From CADEDH01 sp039029735 (GTDB lineage Bacteria > Actinomycetota > Acidimicrobiia > Acidimicrobiales > SZUA-35), in assembly GCA_039029735.1 (NCBI GenBank), contig JBCCFL010000018.1, positions 37,277 to 101,276 on the forward strand: DNA of 64,000 nt, written 5' to 3'. Positions 54,768-63,340 of the stretch are shown piece by piece (position 1 is the stretch's first letter; each line of letters opens with the position of its first letter). The notes under the pieces were generated by a model. That model had not been told where the DNA came from. It made no database searches and saw only the letters and a list, made by a program, of their open reading frames with translations. The position numbers and the translations under genes were made by a program.

Positions 54768-54778
54768 GCTGGGCACCC

Positions 54779-55714
54779 ATGAGCCCATCGATCGGCTATC
54801 TCATCCCCACCCGGGAGGCGATCATGTCGGGCGAGCCCGAAACGGCCCGCCTGATCGCCCTGGCCGAGCGGGCCGAGCAACTCGGCTACCAGTCGATCTG
54901 GGTCGGCGACTCGATCACCTCTCGACCTCGGCACGAGCCGCTCACGATGCTCACCGCCATCGCGATGCGGACCTCCGAGGCAACGTTGGGCACCGCCGTC
55001 CTCATCCCCGCGCTGCGACAGCCGGTGGCGATGGCCCATCAGGTGGCCACCCTCGATCGCCTGGCCGAGGGTCGGCTCGTCCTCGGCGTCGGCATCGGAG
55101 CCGACTCGCCATCGAACCGAGCCGAGTTCGACGCACTCGGCGTCGGGTTCGAACGTCGCCTGGGGCGCATGAACGACCACCTGGCCCTGTGCCGACAGCT
55201 GTGGTCCGGGGAGCCCGTCGACCACCACGGTGAGTTCTACACGATCGACCAGGCATCGATCGGGCCGTCAGCTCACCAGCCGGGAGGCCCACCGTTGTGG
55301 ATCACCGGCTCGTCCCCACCGGGTCAGCGGCGGGCGGGCGCCCGTTACGACGGGTGGATGCCGATTGGCCCGATCGAGATGTTCACCGCTGGTGTGCCCG
55401 AGGTGCGAGCAGCAGCGGAGGAAGCCGGTCGGGATCCGTCAGAGGTCGCGATCTCGACCTACCTGACGATCTCGCTCGACGACGATTCGGCCGCCGCCGA
55501 CCAGACCCTCAACGACTTCCTCGCCGCCTACTACCCCGCCCCGCCCGAGGTGATGCGAGGCGTCCAGGCCTGTTACGCAGGCCCCAGGGCCGGCCTCACC
55601 GAGTGGGTGGCCGCGTTCGTCGAGGCGGGAGCCGAGCACGTGATCCTGCGCTTCGCCGGCGCCCACGACAGCCACCTGGAGGCCTGCAGCACGCTCGGCG
55701 CCGAACTGGCGTAG
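54779..55714 (+). CDS. LLM class F420-dependent oxidoreductase
   Basis: 311 residues, luciferase-like barrel: SIGYLIPTRE start, IWVGDSITSRPRHEP, LGTAVLIPALRQP and LGVGIGADSP cofactor loop, with WITGSSPPGQRRAG in the second half. It is divergent from the other three oxidoreductases of this type in the window. It lies 11 bases after the barrel-protein gene on the same strand, so it may take part in the same pathway; alternatively it is just co-transcribed. There is no clear ribosome-binding site. Confidence 0.86.
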   Translation: MSPSIGYLIPTREAIMSGEPETARLIALAERAEQLGYQSIWVGDSITSRPRHEPLTMLTAIAMRTSEATLGTAVLIPALRQPVAMAHQVATLDRLAEGRLVLGVGIGADSPSNRAEFDALGVGFERRLGRMNDHLALCRQLWSGEPVDHHGEFYTIDQASIGPSAHQPGGPPLWITGSSPPGQRRAGARYDGWMPIGPIEMFTAGVPEVRAAAEEAGRDPSEVAISTYLTISLDDDSAAADQTLNDFLAAYYPAPPEVMRGVQACYAGPRAGLTEWVAAFVEAGAEHVILRFAGAHDSHLEACSTLGAELA

Positions 55715-55720
55715 GAGAGG

Positions 55721-56365
55721 TCAGCGGCGGCGGAGCACGCGCAGGGAGCCGGTGGTCGACTCCTCGGTGAAGAGCCCCGAGGCGAGGGCCGGCTGGTAGA
55801 TCTCGTCGTGCGGGGCTTGACCGCCGTCGGCCGGATCGGCGAACACGTCGTGGATGGCGAGGATCCCGCCGGGGGCGACCTGCGGGGTCCAGCCCTCGAA
55901 GTCGAGCCGGGCCGGCTCGCGACCATGACCCCCGTCGATGAACAGAAACGACAGCGGTGTGGCCCACGTGGCGGCGACGACGGGCGAGTCGCCGACCACA
56001 GCGACTGCGACGCCCTCCAGGCCGGCCGCGTGGACGGTGCGACGGAAGAACGGCAACGTGTCCATCCGACCGACCACCGGATCCACGAGATCGGGCTCGT
56101 GCCACTCCCACCCTGGTTGGTTCTCCTCCGACCCGCGATGGTGATCAACGCAGTAGAGCACGGTGCCGGCCCGTCGAGCGACGGGGCCGAGGTAGCAGGC
56201 CGACTTGCCGCAATAGCTGCCCACCTCGAGAAACGGGCCCAGCGCTGGATCGGCGGCCGCGGCGGCAGTACTGAGCGCAATGCCCTCATCGGGCGGCATG
56301 AACCCACGGGCAGCCTCGGCCACCAGCCGTTCTGCGTCACTGATGGGACCCGTCTGTTGGTTCAC
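55721..56365 (-). CDS. Class I SAM-dependent methyltransferase (Methyltransf_24 type)
   Basis: About 214 residues from the chosen start. Motif I is FLEVGSYCGKSACYL, the acidic residue after strand 2 is in YCVDHH, and FLFIDGGHG plus GGILAIHDVF match the Methyltransf_24/macrocin-O-methyltransferase group, which often methylates sugars or small aromatic acceptors. The start is uncertain: the frame is open to 56485, overlapping GtrA, but the GTG at 56365 is the first good start outside that gene (14 bases after it). Probably an operon with gtrA on the minus strand. Confidence 0.78.
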   Translation of the reverse strand: MNQQTGPISDAERLVAEAARGFMPPDEGIALSTAAAAADPALGPFLEVGSYCGKSACYLGPVARRAGTVLYCVDHHRGSEENQPGWEWHEPDLVDPVVGRMDTLPFFRRTVHAAGLEGVAVAVVGDSPVVAATWATPLSFLFIDGGHGREPARLDFEGWTPQVAPGGILAIHDVFADPADGGQAPHDEIYQPALASGLFTEESTTGSLRVLRRR

Positions 56366-56379
56366 CGCGATCTGCGTTG

Positions 56380-56865
56380 TCAGCGAGGAGGAGCCGACGA
56401 CGGGGTGGGGTCGAACGACTCCCCTTCGATCCGACGGGCCGATGCCTCGAACATCTTGTCGAGGATCACGAATTTGGCGAGCCACACGATGAAGTAGCCG
56501 AGCAGGCTGCCGAGGGCCACGGGCAGACCGGATCCGAAGATGCGCTCTCCACCTTCGGCGAGCGCCGTCGAGATCAGCAGCCCGAGCAACGAGAGGGTCC
56601 AGAACGGCACCACCTCACCCCGGATGCTGTGGGCTCCCTGAACCTTCCACACCCACTGTCGACTGATGAAGTAGGCCGGAATGGCGGCCAGGAACGCTGC
56701 AAACACGTTCGACACCCCGCCTCCCCACCCCCACACGTTGTGGGCGATGTTGAGCAGGATCTGGTGGTTGATGACGTTCAGAATCGAGACAGCTCCGTAC
56801 CTGGCCGCGACACCCTGCACCTCACGAACCGTGTTGATCAGATTCTGGGGGGTCGAGTCGGACAC
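56380..56865 (-). CDS. GtrA family membrane protein
   Basis: 161 residues with four membrane helices. The GtrA pattern is seen in RYGAVSILNVINHQILLN at the N-terminus and YFISRQWVWK between the middle helices. GtrA-like proteins are thought to move or stabilise lipid-linked sugars across the membrane. Together with the neighbouring glycosyltransferase and methyltransferases, this suggests a surface-glycan or glycolipid context. The GTG at 56865 is chosen because sequence upstream is not protein-like. Divergent from the sugar dehydrogenase gene. Confidence 0.82.
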   Translation of the reverse strand: MSDSTPQNLINTVREVQGVAARYGAVSILNVINHQILLNIAHNVWGWGGGVSNVFAAFLAAIPAYFISRQWVWKVQGAHSIRGEVVPFWTLSLLGLLISTALAEGGERIFGSGLPVALGSLLGYFIVWLAKFVILDKMFEASARRIEGESFDPTPSSAPPR

Positions 56866-56873
56866 GGGTCCCC

Positions 56874-56879
56874 AGGGTA
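56874..56879 (-). promoter_or_regulatory. Possible -10 element for gtrA
   Basis: TACCCT ends 8 bases before the GTG at 56865 on the minus strand. The same hexamer and spacing occur before dtd. Confidence 0.4.
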
Positions 56880-56982
56880 CCGCCCTGTCGGGCTCGTGGC
56901 GGAACGGTGGAAACACCCGGGAATCGACGACAACCTGGCCGATGATGCGCGGTGGGCCCACGAACTCGACGAGACTGGGCGG

Positions 56983-58404
56983 GTGAATCGCATCCCCCTG
57001 TTCCATGCGGGGCATCGTCGCCCCCTGATCGTGGTCGCGGCCGTCGCGCTCGCGGTGACGGCCTGCTCCGACGTTCGCCGCACCGACACCTCGGGCGCTC
57101 AGGACGACGCGCCGAGCGTGGTCACCGCAGCCGCCACGACCACCACCGAGTCGACTGAGGACGAGGCGGCCGAAACCGAGGCCTCGGCCGCTGACACCCC
57201 TTCCACTGACGAGGCCAACACGGCCTCGACTGACGACGCCGCGAGCTCCACCGAGGAGACTGCGCCCGGCGCCACCACCCCGGCCGACGGCACAGCCACG
57301 TCGGAGACGTGGGCTGCCGAGCGTTACGGCCTTGAATTCGTGGCCGCACTCAACCAGCCCATGGCTCTCGTCGCCCGGCCCGGCAGCGACGACCTCTGGG
57401 TGGCCGAGCGCGACGGCCGGGTGCGGCGCCTCACGGTCGCCCCGGAGCCACCCGAGTCGGGAAGCCGCTTCACCGTTGAGGACGAGGTGGTGCTCGACAT
57501 CAGCGATCGAGTGACCACCGACGGCGAGCGGGGCCTGCTCGGCATCGACTTCTCGCCAACCGGCGATCGTCTCTACGCCCACTACAGCGACGCCAACGGC
57601 GACTCGGTCATCGCGTCGTTCCCGATGGACGAGACCGCGGCCCGATCAGACGAAGAGACCACCGTGCTCGTGGTGGGACAGCCGTTCTCGAACCACAACG
57701 GGGCCGACGTGGTGTTCGGCCCCGACGACATGCTCTACGTGGCCTTGGGCGACGGCGGCAGCGGCAACGATCCGGAGGGCCACGGCCAGAACCTGGACAC
57801 GTTGCTGGGGGCGATCCTGCGTATCGACCCGGAAGGTTCGAGCGACGGCGGATACCAGATCCCCGCCGACAACCCCTTCGTCGGGCAGGAAGCCGCCCAG
57901 GCCGAGATCTGGCACTGGGGCCTGCGGAACCCATTCCGCATCAGCTTCGACGACGTCACCGGAGAGCTGTGGATGGCTGACGTCGGGCAGAACGCGTTCG
58001 AGGAGATCAACGTGGTGCCGGCCGAACGCGGCGGGCTCAACTTCGGGTGGGCGCTGCGTGAGGCGTTCGAACCGTCCGACGTGGGTGGCCCCGCGCCCGA
58101 CGGGCACGTGGCCCCAATCCTCGCCTACGACCACAGCGCCGGCCGGTGCTCCATCACCGGTGGCCACGTGTACCGCGGCCCTGACGCCCCGACGCTCACC
58201 GGTGTGTACCTCTACTCCGACTACTGCCGAGGCGGTATCAACGGTGTGGCCCGCGACGCGAACGGAACCGTGGTGGAGTCGCCGTTGCGGTTCGACGAGC
58301 CAGCCCAGAACGTGATCGCGTTCGGGCGCGGGCCCGACGGTGGGATCTACGTGCTGGAGCAGGGCGGTGGCGTGTCGCTCATCGGCCCGCCGATCCTGCC
58401 CTGA
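56983..58404 (+). CDS. PQQ-dependent sugar dehydrogenase-like lipoprotein
   Basis: 473 residues. A signal peptide with lipobox ALAVTAC anchors the protein outside the membrane. Residues of about 35-105 are a Thr/Ser/Glu/Ala-rich linker. The C-terminal 370 residues form a six-bladed propeller of the soluble glucose/sorbosone dehydrogenase type: GLLGIDFSPTGD, the NHNGADVVFGPDD catalytic-His region, GDGGSGNDP, LRNPFRISFD and CSITGGHVYRG. Oxidation of an aldose with PQQ as cofactor is expected, though many relatives lack proven activity. No PQQ synthesis genes are in the window. Confidence 0.85.
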   Translation: MNRIPLFHAGHRRPLIVVAAVALAVTACSDVRRTDTSGAQDDAPSVVTAAATTTTESTEDEAAETEASAADTPSTDEANTASTDDAASSTEETAPGATTPADGTATSETWAAERYGLEFVAALNQPMALVARPGSDDLWVAERDGRVRRLTVAPEPPESGSRFTVEDEVVLDISDRVTTDGERGLLGIDFSPTGDRLYAHYSDANGDSVIASFPMDETAARSDEETTVLVVGQPFSNHNGADVVFGPDDMLYVALGDGGSGNDPEGHGQNLDTLLGAILRIDPEGSSDGGYQIPADNPFVGQEAAQAEIWHWGLRNPFRISFDDVTGELWMADVGQNAFEEINVVPAERGGLNFGWALREAFEPSDVGGPAPDGHVAPILAYDHSAGRCSITGGHVYRGPDAPTLTGVYLYSDYCRGGINGVARDANGTVVESPLRFDEPAQNVIAFGRGPDGGIYVLEQGGGVSLIGPPILP

Positions 58405-58416
58405 CCCAACACCCAC

Positions 58417-58436
58417 GTCGGGCTGCCCCACCCGAC
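58417..58436. terminator. Weak hairpin between convergent genes
   Basis: GTCGGG (58417-58422) pairs with CCCGAC (58431-58436) around 8 bases, between the stop codons of the sugar dehydrogenase and the alpha/beta hydrolase genes. Confidence 0.3.
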
Positions 58437-58456
58437 CGAGGCCCATCACGGCGAGA

Positions 58457-59557
58457 TCACTCCAGGCCGTCGATCACGAGCTGCACGGCTTCCTCGGCGG
58501 CGACGTCAAGGGGGAGATAGTGCCCGCTCTCCAATTCGATGACCTCGGCACCGATGGCAGCGGCGGTCTCGCGTTGGTCGTCAATCGACACCACGTTGTC
58601 GTAGGGCGACACCGCGATGCGCACGGGAACACCGGCGTCGGCCACCGAGTGGTACGACTCGTCGAGCAGGTCCTGCCAGTCGGGTGAGATGCCGTCGACG
58701 CCGATGAGGCTGGGCTTCTCGATCGAGTAGGGCTTGCCCGCATACAGCTCCCAGTACCGCTCCATCTGGGCCTCGTCGAGGAACATGTCCACGTAGGCGC
58801 CAACCGGGCCAGAGCCGCTGCGGATTGCCTCCTCCTCGGTTTGCGCCGAGCTGTCGAGGAAGAACGGCACCACCACCGGTGCCACGGTCGCCTGCACGAA
58901 CGAGTAGTCGAGTGGCACCACGGGGGCGAGCAGCAGCAGCGAGCCCACCTCGTCGGGGGCCTGCGCCGTGGCCAGCACGCTGGTGGCCCCGCCGTAGCTG
59001 TGACCCACCACGTGGACGGGCAGTTCGTTGCGGTCGCCGATCGCAGCGATCACGGCCCGTTGGTCGGCCACATAGTCGGCAGTGTCGGCGTCGGCGACGG
59101 GTGAGCTGGTGAAGTGACCACGCCAGCTGAGCGCATAGACGTTCAGGTGCTGGGGCAACTGCTCGAAGAACTCCTCCCACACCCACGCACCACCACCGGC
59201 GCCGTGCACCAGCAGTACGTTTGCCGTGGCACCGTCGGTCTCTCGCACGTGCACCGAAACCGTCACGCCGTCGTCGACGGCGACGTTGAACGAGTCGTTG
59301 GTCTCGATCGGGGGAGGCGGATCGAGTGTCTGGCTCTGGGTGGCTGCGGCGGAGATGGCGTCGGGGGTCGGCGCCCCCAGGCCGGCCTGGAGCTGGAAGA
59401 GTTCGAGGCCGATCCAGCCCGCAACGGCCAGGAGCAACGCGAGCCCGACGAGGAGCCGCCGGATCGGTTTGGGGCCCAGGACGCGCCGCGCAACGCTGCG
59501 TGCGGGGGCGGGAGCCGGCGCTGGGCCGGGCTCGGATGAGGTCACGGTGTCGGTCAT
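58457..59557 (-). CDS. Membrane-anchored alpha/beta hydrolase
   Basis: 366 residues. A Pro/Ala-rich start and one membrane helix (about 36-54) anchor the enzyme. The hydrolase domain begins near residue 85 with the oxyanion segment LLVHGAGGGAW. The nucleophile is in VVGHSYGGA, the acid in VSPYDNVVS and the His in ESGHYLPL; a cap domain of about 90 residues lies before the acid. Esterase, lipase or epoxide-hydrolase activity are all possible. The ATG at 59557 overlaps the stop codon of the upstream small membrane-protein gene by four bases. Confidence 0.82.
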   Translation of the reverse strand: MTDTVTSSEPGPAPAPAPARSVARRVLGPKPIRRLLVGLALLLAVAGWIGLELFQLQAGLGAPTPDAISAAATQSQTLDPPPPIETNDSFNVAVDDGVTVSVHVRETDGATANVLLVHGAGGGAWVWEEFFEQLPQHLNVYALSWRGHFTSSPVADADTADYVADQRAVIAAIGDRNELPVHVVGHSYGGATSVLATAQAPDEVGSLLLLAPVVPLDYSFVQATVAPVVVPFFLDSSAQTEEEAIRSGSGPVGAYVDMFLDEAQMERYWELYAGKPYSIEKPSLIGVDGISPDWQDLLDESYHSVADAGVPVRIAVSPYDNVVSIDDQRETAAAIGAEVIELESGHYLPLDVAAEEAVQLVIDGLE

Positions 59558-59994
59558 GGCCGCACCGGCCGACGACGTGCACCCCAGATGATCACCGCGC
59601 CGAGCAACCACCCGATGACGAAGGCGCCAGCCTCGTAGGCGAAGCGCTCCCAGCTGTGGTCCGGGTGATAGAGCAGGGGGTAGGCGGCGAGCGGTGCCGC
59701 CAACAGCGCCGCCACCGCAGCGACCTCGGTAAGCGCCGAGCGCAGCGACGGCCAGCCCACCCGCTTCAGCACGTGGGCCACGCCGAACATCTGGGCGAGG
59801 ATGAAACCGAAGGCCACCGCCCACCACACCTGCGGGATCACAAGCTGATCTTCAGGCAGGCCGATGAGGAGGTTCCATCGAACCTTGAACACCGATCCAA
59901 ACCACATCCACTGGTAGACGAACACCGCCATGGCGGCCAGCACGGCCCCCGCCACGGGAAGCCCGAAGACCTCGACGCCTCTGATCCTGTTCAT
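59554..59994 (-). CDS. Small four-helix membrane protein, unknown function
   Basis: 146 residues with four predicted helices. The first helix and WMWFGSVFKVRWN loop give a weak resemblance to DUF1761 proteins, but I would not assign it. The ATG at 59994 follows GGAGA at a good distance. It is coupled by a four-base overlap to the alpha/beta hydrolase gene. It is divergent from the histidine kinase gene. Confidence 0.68.
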   Translation of the reverse strand: MNRIRGVEVFGLPVAGAVLAAMAVFVYQWMWFGSVFKVRWNLLIGLPEDQLVIPQVWWAVAFGFILAQMFGVAHVLKRVGWPSLRSALTEVAAVAALLAAPLAAYPLLYHPDHSWERFAYEAGAFVIGWLLGAVIIWGARRRPVRP

Positions 59995-60152
59995 GTCATG
60001 TCTCCTTCGGTAGCGGCGGTGCCCGGTGTGGCACTGCCGGTCGATGAGAATCAGCGTCATGGAGGCGGCCGAGCGGCGCGTACGGACGAGGGCGGCTCGC
60101 AATACACCCCAGGGAGTACGCGGCAACCGCAGTGCGGGGCGACAATCCGGTG

Positions 60153-61334
60153 GTGACCACGTTGACCTCCGCCGCCTCGTCTCGGCCCCCCGTCTGGCGT
60201 CGGCACCCGCCGACGGTGGTGGTGGACGCCCTCCTGGTGATCGGCGCCGCGGCCTTCGGGATCGCCGACCTCGCGTTCGACTTCGGCGCGAACGGCAGCG
60301 AGGCCACGCTGCCCGCGGTGCTCGCCGTTCTCGCCGGCGCGACCGCGCTCGCGGTCCGTCGATCCTGGCCGCTCGCGGTCGTAGCTCTGATCTCGCTGCT
60401 ACGGATCGCCGTGGCCGACGTTGGTCAGACCGAGATCGCGCTTTCCATCCCGGCGATCGTCGCACTGTTCACCGCAGCGCGGACGCTGCGGCGCCCGCTG
60501 CTTCCCATTGCGGTCGTTGTCTCCCTCGTGGCTGGCGTGCTCTCGCTGGTGGTCGTGGGCCCGACGGCGATGGTGGAGGAGACGGCCGGCGAAGTGGTGC
60601 TGATCCTGCTGGTTCTCGTGACCGCCGAGCTGCTTCGGGTGAACGAGAGCAGAGTGGCGCAACGGGTCGAGATCGAAGCGGCCACGCGGGTGCACCACGA
60701 GCGGCAGCGCATTGCCCGCGACCTGCATGACGTGGTTGCCCACAGCCTGTCGAACATCACCGTCCAGGCTGGTGTCGCCGCCCGGCTGCTCCGCCGAGAC
60801 CCCGACCACGCCGAGCGGGCCCTCGAGATCATCAACGAAGCTGGACGGGAATCGCTCGACGAGCTGCGGGCGTTCCTCGGGTTGCTGCGGGCCGACGTCG
60901 ACATCTCGTCGACCCACCCGACCCCGGGGACCGACCAGGATCTGGCCACCCTGTTCGACCGTGCCATCGAGGCAGGCCTCCAGTTGACCGTCAACACCCG
61001 CGGCGCGCCCACCGTCGCACCATCGTCGACGGTGACGGTTGCGCTGTATCGCATCATCCAGGAATCGCTCACGAACGTGACCCGACACGCAGGGCCGGTT
61101 GCGGTCTCCATCGACATCTCCTACGAGCCCGAACAGATCGGGGTGACGATCACCAACAGCCCCGGCGCTGGTGACCGCGAGCCTGTGCCGTCGACCGGAG
61201 TCGGCATCGTCGGCATGACCGAACGGGCCGAGGCGATGGGAGGCTGGCTCACCACCAGCCGGCATGCCGACGGCACATTCGAGGTGGCGGCCTCGCTCCC
61301 CTACGGTCGCCACGTCGATGGAGGTCGACCATGA
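60153..61334 (+). CDS. NarL-type sensor histidine kinase
   Basis: 393 residues. About six N-terminal membrane helices (24-160) are followed by a HisKA_3 dimerisation domain with phospho-acceptor H192 in ARDLHDVVAHSLS, and a HATPase domain with VGIVGMTERAEAMGG near the end. No extracellular sensing domain is visible, so the signal is probably sensed in the membrane. Three close GTG starts exist (60132, 60150, 60153); the last is chosen. Its stop codon overlaps the start of the response regulator gene (ATGA). Confidence 0.9.
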   Translation: MTTLTSAASSRPPVWRRHPPTVVVDALLVIGAAAFGIADLAFDFGANGSEATLPAVLAVLAGATALAVRRSWPLAVVALISLLRIAVADVGQTEIALSIPAIVALFTAARTLRRPLLPIAVVVSLVAGVLSLVVVGPTAMVEETAGEVVLILLVLVTAELLRVNESRVAQRVEIEAATRVHHERQRIARDLHDVVAHSLSNITVQAGVAARLLRRDPDHAERALEIINEAGRESLDELRAFLGLLRADVDISSTHPTPGTDQDLATLFDRAIEAGLQLTVNTRGAPTVAPSSTVTVALYRIIQESLTNVTRHAGPVAVSIDISYEPEQIGVTITNSPGAGDREPVPSTGVGIVGMTERAEAMGGWLTTSRHADGTFEVAASLPYGRHVDGGRP

Positions 61335-61984
61335 TCCGCGTGCTCATTGCCGACGACCAGGAACTCATCCGCTTCGGGTTCGTCGCCCTCGTCAACGCCG
61401 AGCCCGACCTCGAGGTGGTCGGTGAAGCACGCGACGGCGCCGAAGCGATCGACAAGGCCCACGAGATGCGACCCGACGTGGTGTTGATGGACATCCGGAT
61501 GCCGAACGTCGACGGGATCGAGGCGACCGGCCGCATCGTGGCGAACCCGCGGCTGGACGAGACCCGGGTGCTGATGCTCACCACGTTCGACCTGGACGAC
61601 TTCGTGTACCGAGCGCTCGAGGAGGGCGCCTCGGGGTTCCTGTTGAAAGACACCAGACCCGAACAGCTGCTCGACGGCATCCGGGCGGTGCACCGGGGAG
61701 AATCTCTCCTCGCCCCCGCCATCACCCGACGGCTGATCGACCGCTTCGTGACCAGCACCAGCCCCGACCAGCAACGCTCCCGCCTGGCTCCGCTGTCGAA
61801 TCGGGAGGTTGAGGTGCTCACCCAGGTGGGGCTCGGCCTCAGCAACGCCGAGATCGCCGAGGCGCTCTACATCAGCCCCCTCACGGCCAAAACCCACGTC
61901 AGCCGGCTGATCAACAAGCTGGCGGTCAGGGATCGGGCCCAGCTGGTGGTCGTGGCCTACCAGACCGGCCTCGTCGCCCGGTGA
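61331..61984 (+). CDS. NarL/FixJ-type response regulator
   Basis: 217 residues. The receiver domain has D8/D9, the phospho-acceptor D54 in LMDIRMPNVDG, the Thr of LTTF and the Lys of LLKD. The C-terminal LuxR-type helix-turn-helix (about 150-210) contains LSNREVEVL and NAEIAEALYIS. It is the cognate partner of the overlapping kinase gene. Targets are unknown; the divergent hydrolase/membrane-protein operon is a natural first candidate. A ribosome-binding site (GGAGG) lies inside the end of the kinase gene. Confidence 0.94.
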   Translation: MIRVLIADDQELIRFGFVALVNAEPDLEVVGEARDGAEAIDKAHEMRPDVVLMDIRMPNVDGIEATGRIVANPRLDETRVLMLTTFDLDDFVYRALEEGASGFLLKDTRPEQLLDGIRAVHRGESLLAPAITRRLIDRFVTSTSPDQQRSRLAPLSNREVEVLTQVGLGLSNAEIAEALYISPLTAKTHVSRLINKLAVRDRAQLVVVAYQTGLVAR

Positions 61985-62022
61985 GTCGACCGCCACGTTC
62001 GATCCCGGGCCGGTCGTTGGCC

Positions 62023-62028
62023 TAGCGT
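62023..62028 (+). promoter_or_regulatory. Predicted -10 element, leaderless crotonase gene
   Basis: TAGCGT within CTAGCGTCG, 6 bases before the ATG at 62035. The 17 bases 62021-62037 match exactly the minus strand before the GNAT gene at 42492. Confidence 0.52.
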
Positions 62029-62034
62029 CGAGGC

Positions 62035-62838
62035 ATGACCGATCAGCTGCTGTACGACGTCGACGGACGAGTCGCCACGATCACGTTCAACCGGCCCGAC
62101 CGGATGAACACCATCACCAGAGCCATGCTCGAAGGCCTGAGCGAGCTGCTGTTGAAGGCCGACCGTGACCCCGAGGTGCGGGTGATCGTGCTCACTGGTG
62201 CTGGCCGAGCGTGGTGCGCCGGGCTCGACATGGCGGCCGCCCAGTCGGGCGACGCCTTCGACACCGCTGGCGACGAGCAACCGCGGATGGCGCCCGGCGA
62301 GTTCGACCTGCGCGACGCACCCCCGATCGTGCTCAACAAGATCGACACTCCCACGATCGCTGCGCTCAACGGCGGCGCCGCCGGGTATGGCATGGACCTG
62401 GCCCTCGGGTGCGACATGCGCATCGCCGCCACCACAGCGAAGCTGTCGGCGGCATACACCGCCCGCAACCTCGTACCCGAGAGCGGCGGCACGTGGCTGC
62501 TGCCCCGCATCGTCGGGTGGTCACAGGCGGCTGAGCTGCTGTTCACCGCTCGTACCCTCACCGCGGCCGAGGCCAAAGAGATGGGCCTCGTGAGCAGTGT
62601 GGTGGAGCCGGACGAGCTGGCCGACGCGGCGCGTGCCATGGCCCACCAGATCGCGGCCAACGGCCCGCTGGCGGTACGGGCGGCCAAGCGCATGATGCGT
62701 CACGCCATGACCGAGGACTTCGAGGATCACGTGCAGCGCCAGTACCTGGCCCTGCTCCCGTTGTTCGCCACGAAGGACTTCCGGGAAGGTATCGCCGCCT
62801 ACATGGAGAAGCGGCCGGCCGACTTCACCGGCGAATAA
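62035..62838 (+). CDS. Crotonase-fold protein lacking both hydratase glutamates
   Basis: 267 residues. The oxyanion-hole segments (CAGLDMA, NGGAAGYGMDLALGCD) and C-terminal helices match the crotonase family. At the two glutamate positions of enoyl-CoA hydratase the sequence has Asp (GYGMDLAL) and no acid (AAYTARNLV). A simple hydratase reaction is therefore unlikely; isomerase, dehalogenase, thioesterase or C-C cleaving relatives use other residues. The start appears leaderless. It is convergent with the GNAT gene at 62840, one base apart. Confidence 0.85.
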   Translation: MTDQLLYDVDGRVATITFNRPDRMNTITRAMLEGLSELLLKADRDPEVRVIVLTGAGRAWCAGLDMAAAQSGDAFDTAGDEQPRMAPGEFDLRDAPPIVLNKIDTPTIAALNGGAAGYGMDLALGCDMRIAATTAKLSAAYTARNLVPESGGTWLLPRIVGWSQAAELLFTARTLTAAEAKEMGLVSSVVEPDELADAARAMAHQIAANGPLAVRAAKRMMRHAMTEDFEDHVQRQYLALLPLFATKDFREGIAAYMEKRPADFTGE

Positions 62839-62839
62839 C

Positions 62840-63265
62840 TCAGAGCTTGTAGCGGTAGACGTTCGTCTCGCGCTCCTCGAACCCGAGGCGCTGGTACAGG
62901 CGGTTGGCGGCCTCTCGGCTCGGTCGGGAGGTGAGATCAACCGTGGTGGCCCCGATCTCGCGCGCCCGATCGATCGCGGCGTTGTTGAGCGCGGCGCCCA
63001 CGCCCTTGCCCCGGGCCGCATCGTCGACCACCACATCCTCGATCCAGGCTCGGATGCCAGTGGGGATCGAGAACACGGCCAGCGTGAGGCTCCCGAGGAT
63101 CACCCCGTCTTCCACGGCGATCAGAAGCGTTGACGCCTCCGACCCGGCGATATGGGCCAGGAACTCGCGGGAGGGCGGAGGGTTCGACGATGACAGCTGG
63201 GGGATGAGCCGCTCGAAGGCGGCCACGAGCTCATCGGTGACTTCGGTTACCTCGAGGATGTCCAC
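62840..63265 (-). CDS. GNAT family N-acetyltransferase
   Basis: 141 residues. Core motifs are IEDVVVDDAARGKGVGAAL (acetyl-CoA loop R-G-K-G-V-G-A) and the C-terminal ANRLYQRLGFEERETNVYRY. The form resembles the small GNATs of bacteria with peptide or amine acceptors. The GTG at 63265 is chosen; another GTG two codons upstream (63271) is equally possible. The frame extends far upstream without protein-like sequence. Divergent from the PAC2 gene. Confidence 0.85.
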   Translation of the reverse strand: MDILEVTEVTDELVAAFERLIPQLSSSNPPPSREFLAHIAGSEASTLLIAVEDGVILGSLTLAVFSIPTGIRAWIEDVVVDDAARGKGVGAALNNAAIDRAREIGATTVDLTSRPSREAANRLYQRLGFEERETNVYRYKL

Positions 63266-63327
63266 GGCCACAGTATGTCGGGGTGTGTCGTGTGTCGGGC
63301 GACCGGGACCGAACCTCGGCACAGCGC

Positions 63328-63333
63328 TAACGT
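63328..63333 (+). promoter_or_regulatory. Predicted -10 element, leaderless PAC2 gene
   Basis: TAACGT ends 7 bases before the ATG at 63341; no ribosome-binding site lies between them. Confidence 0.5.
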
Positions 63334-63340
63334 GGGATCG

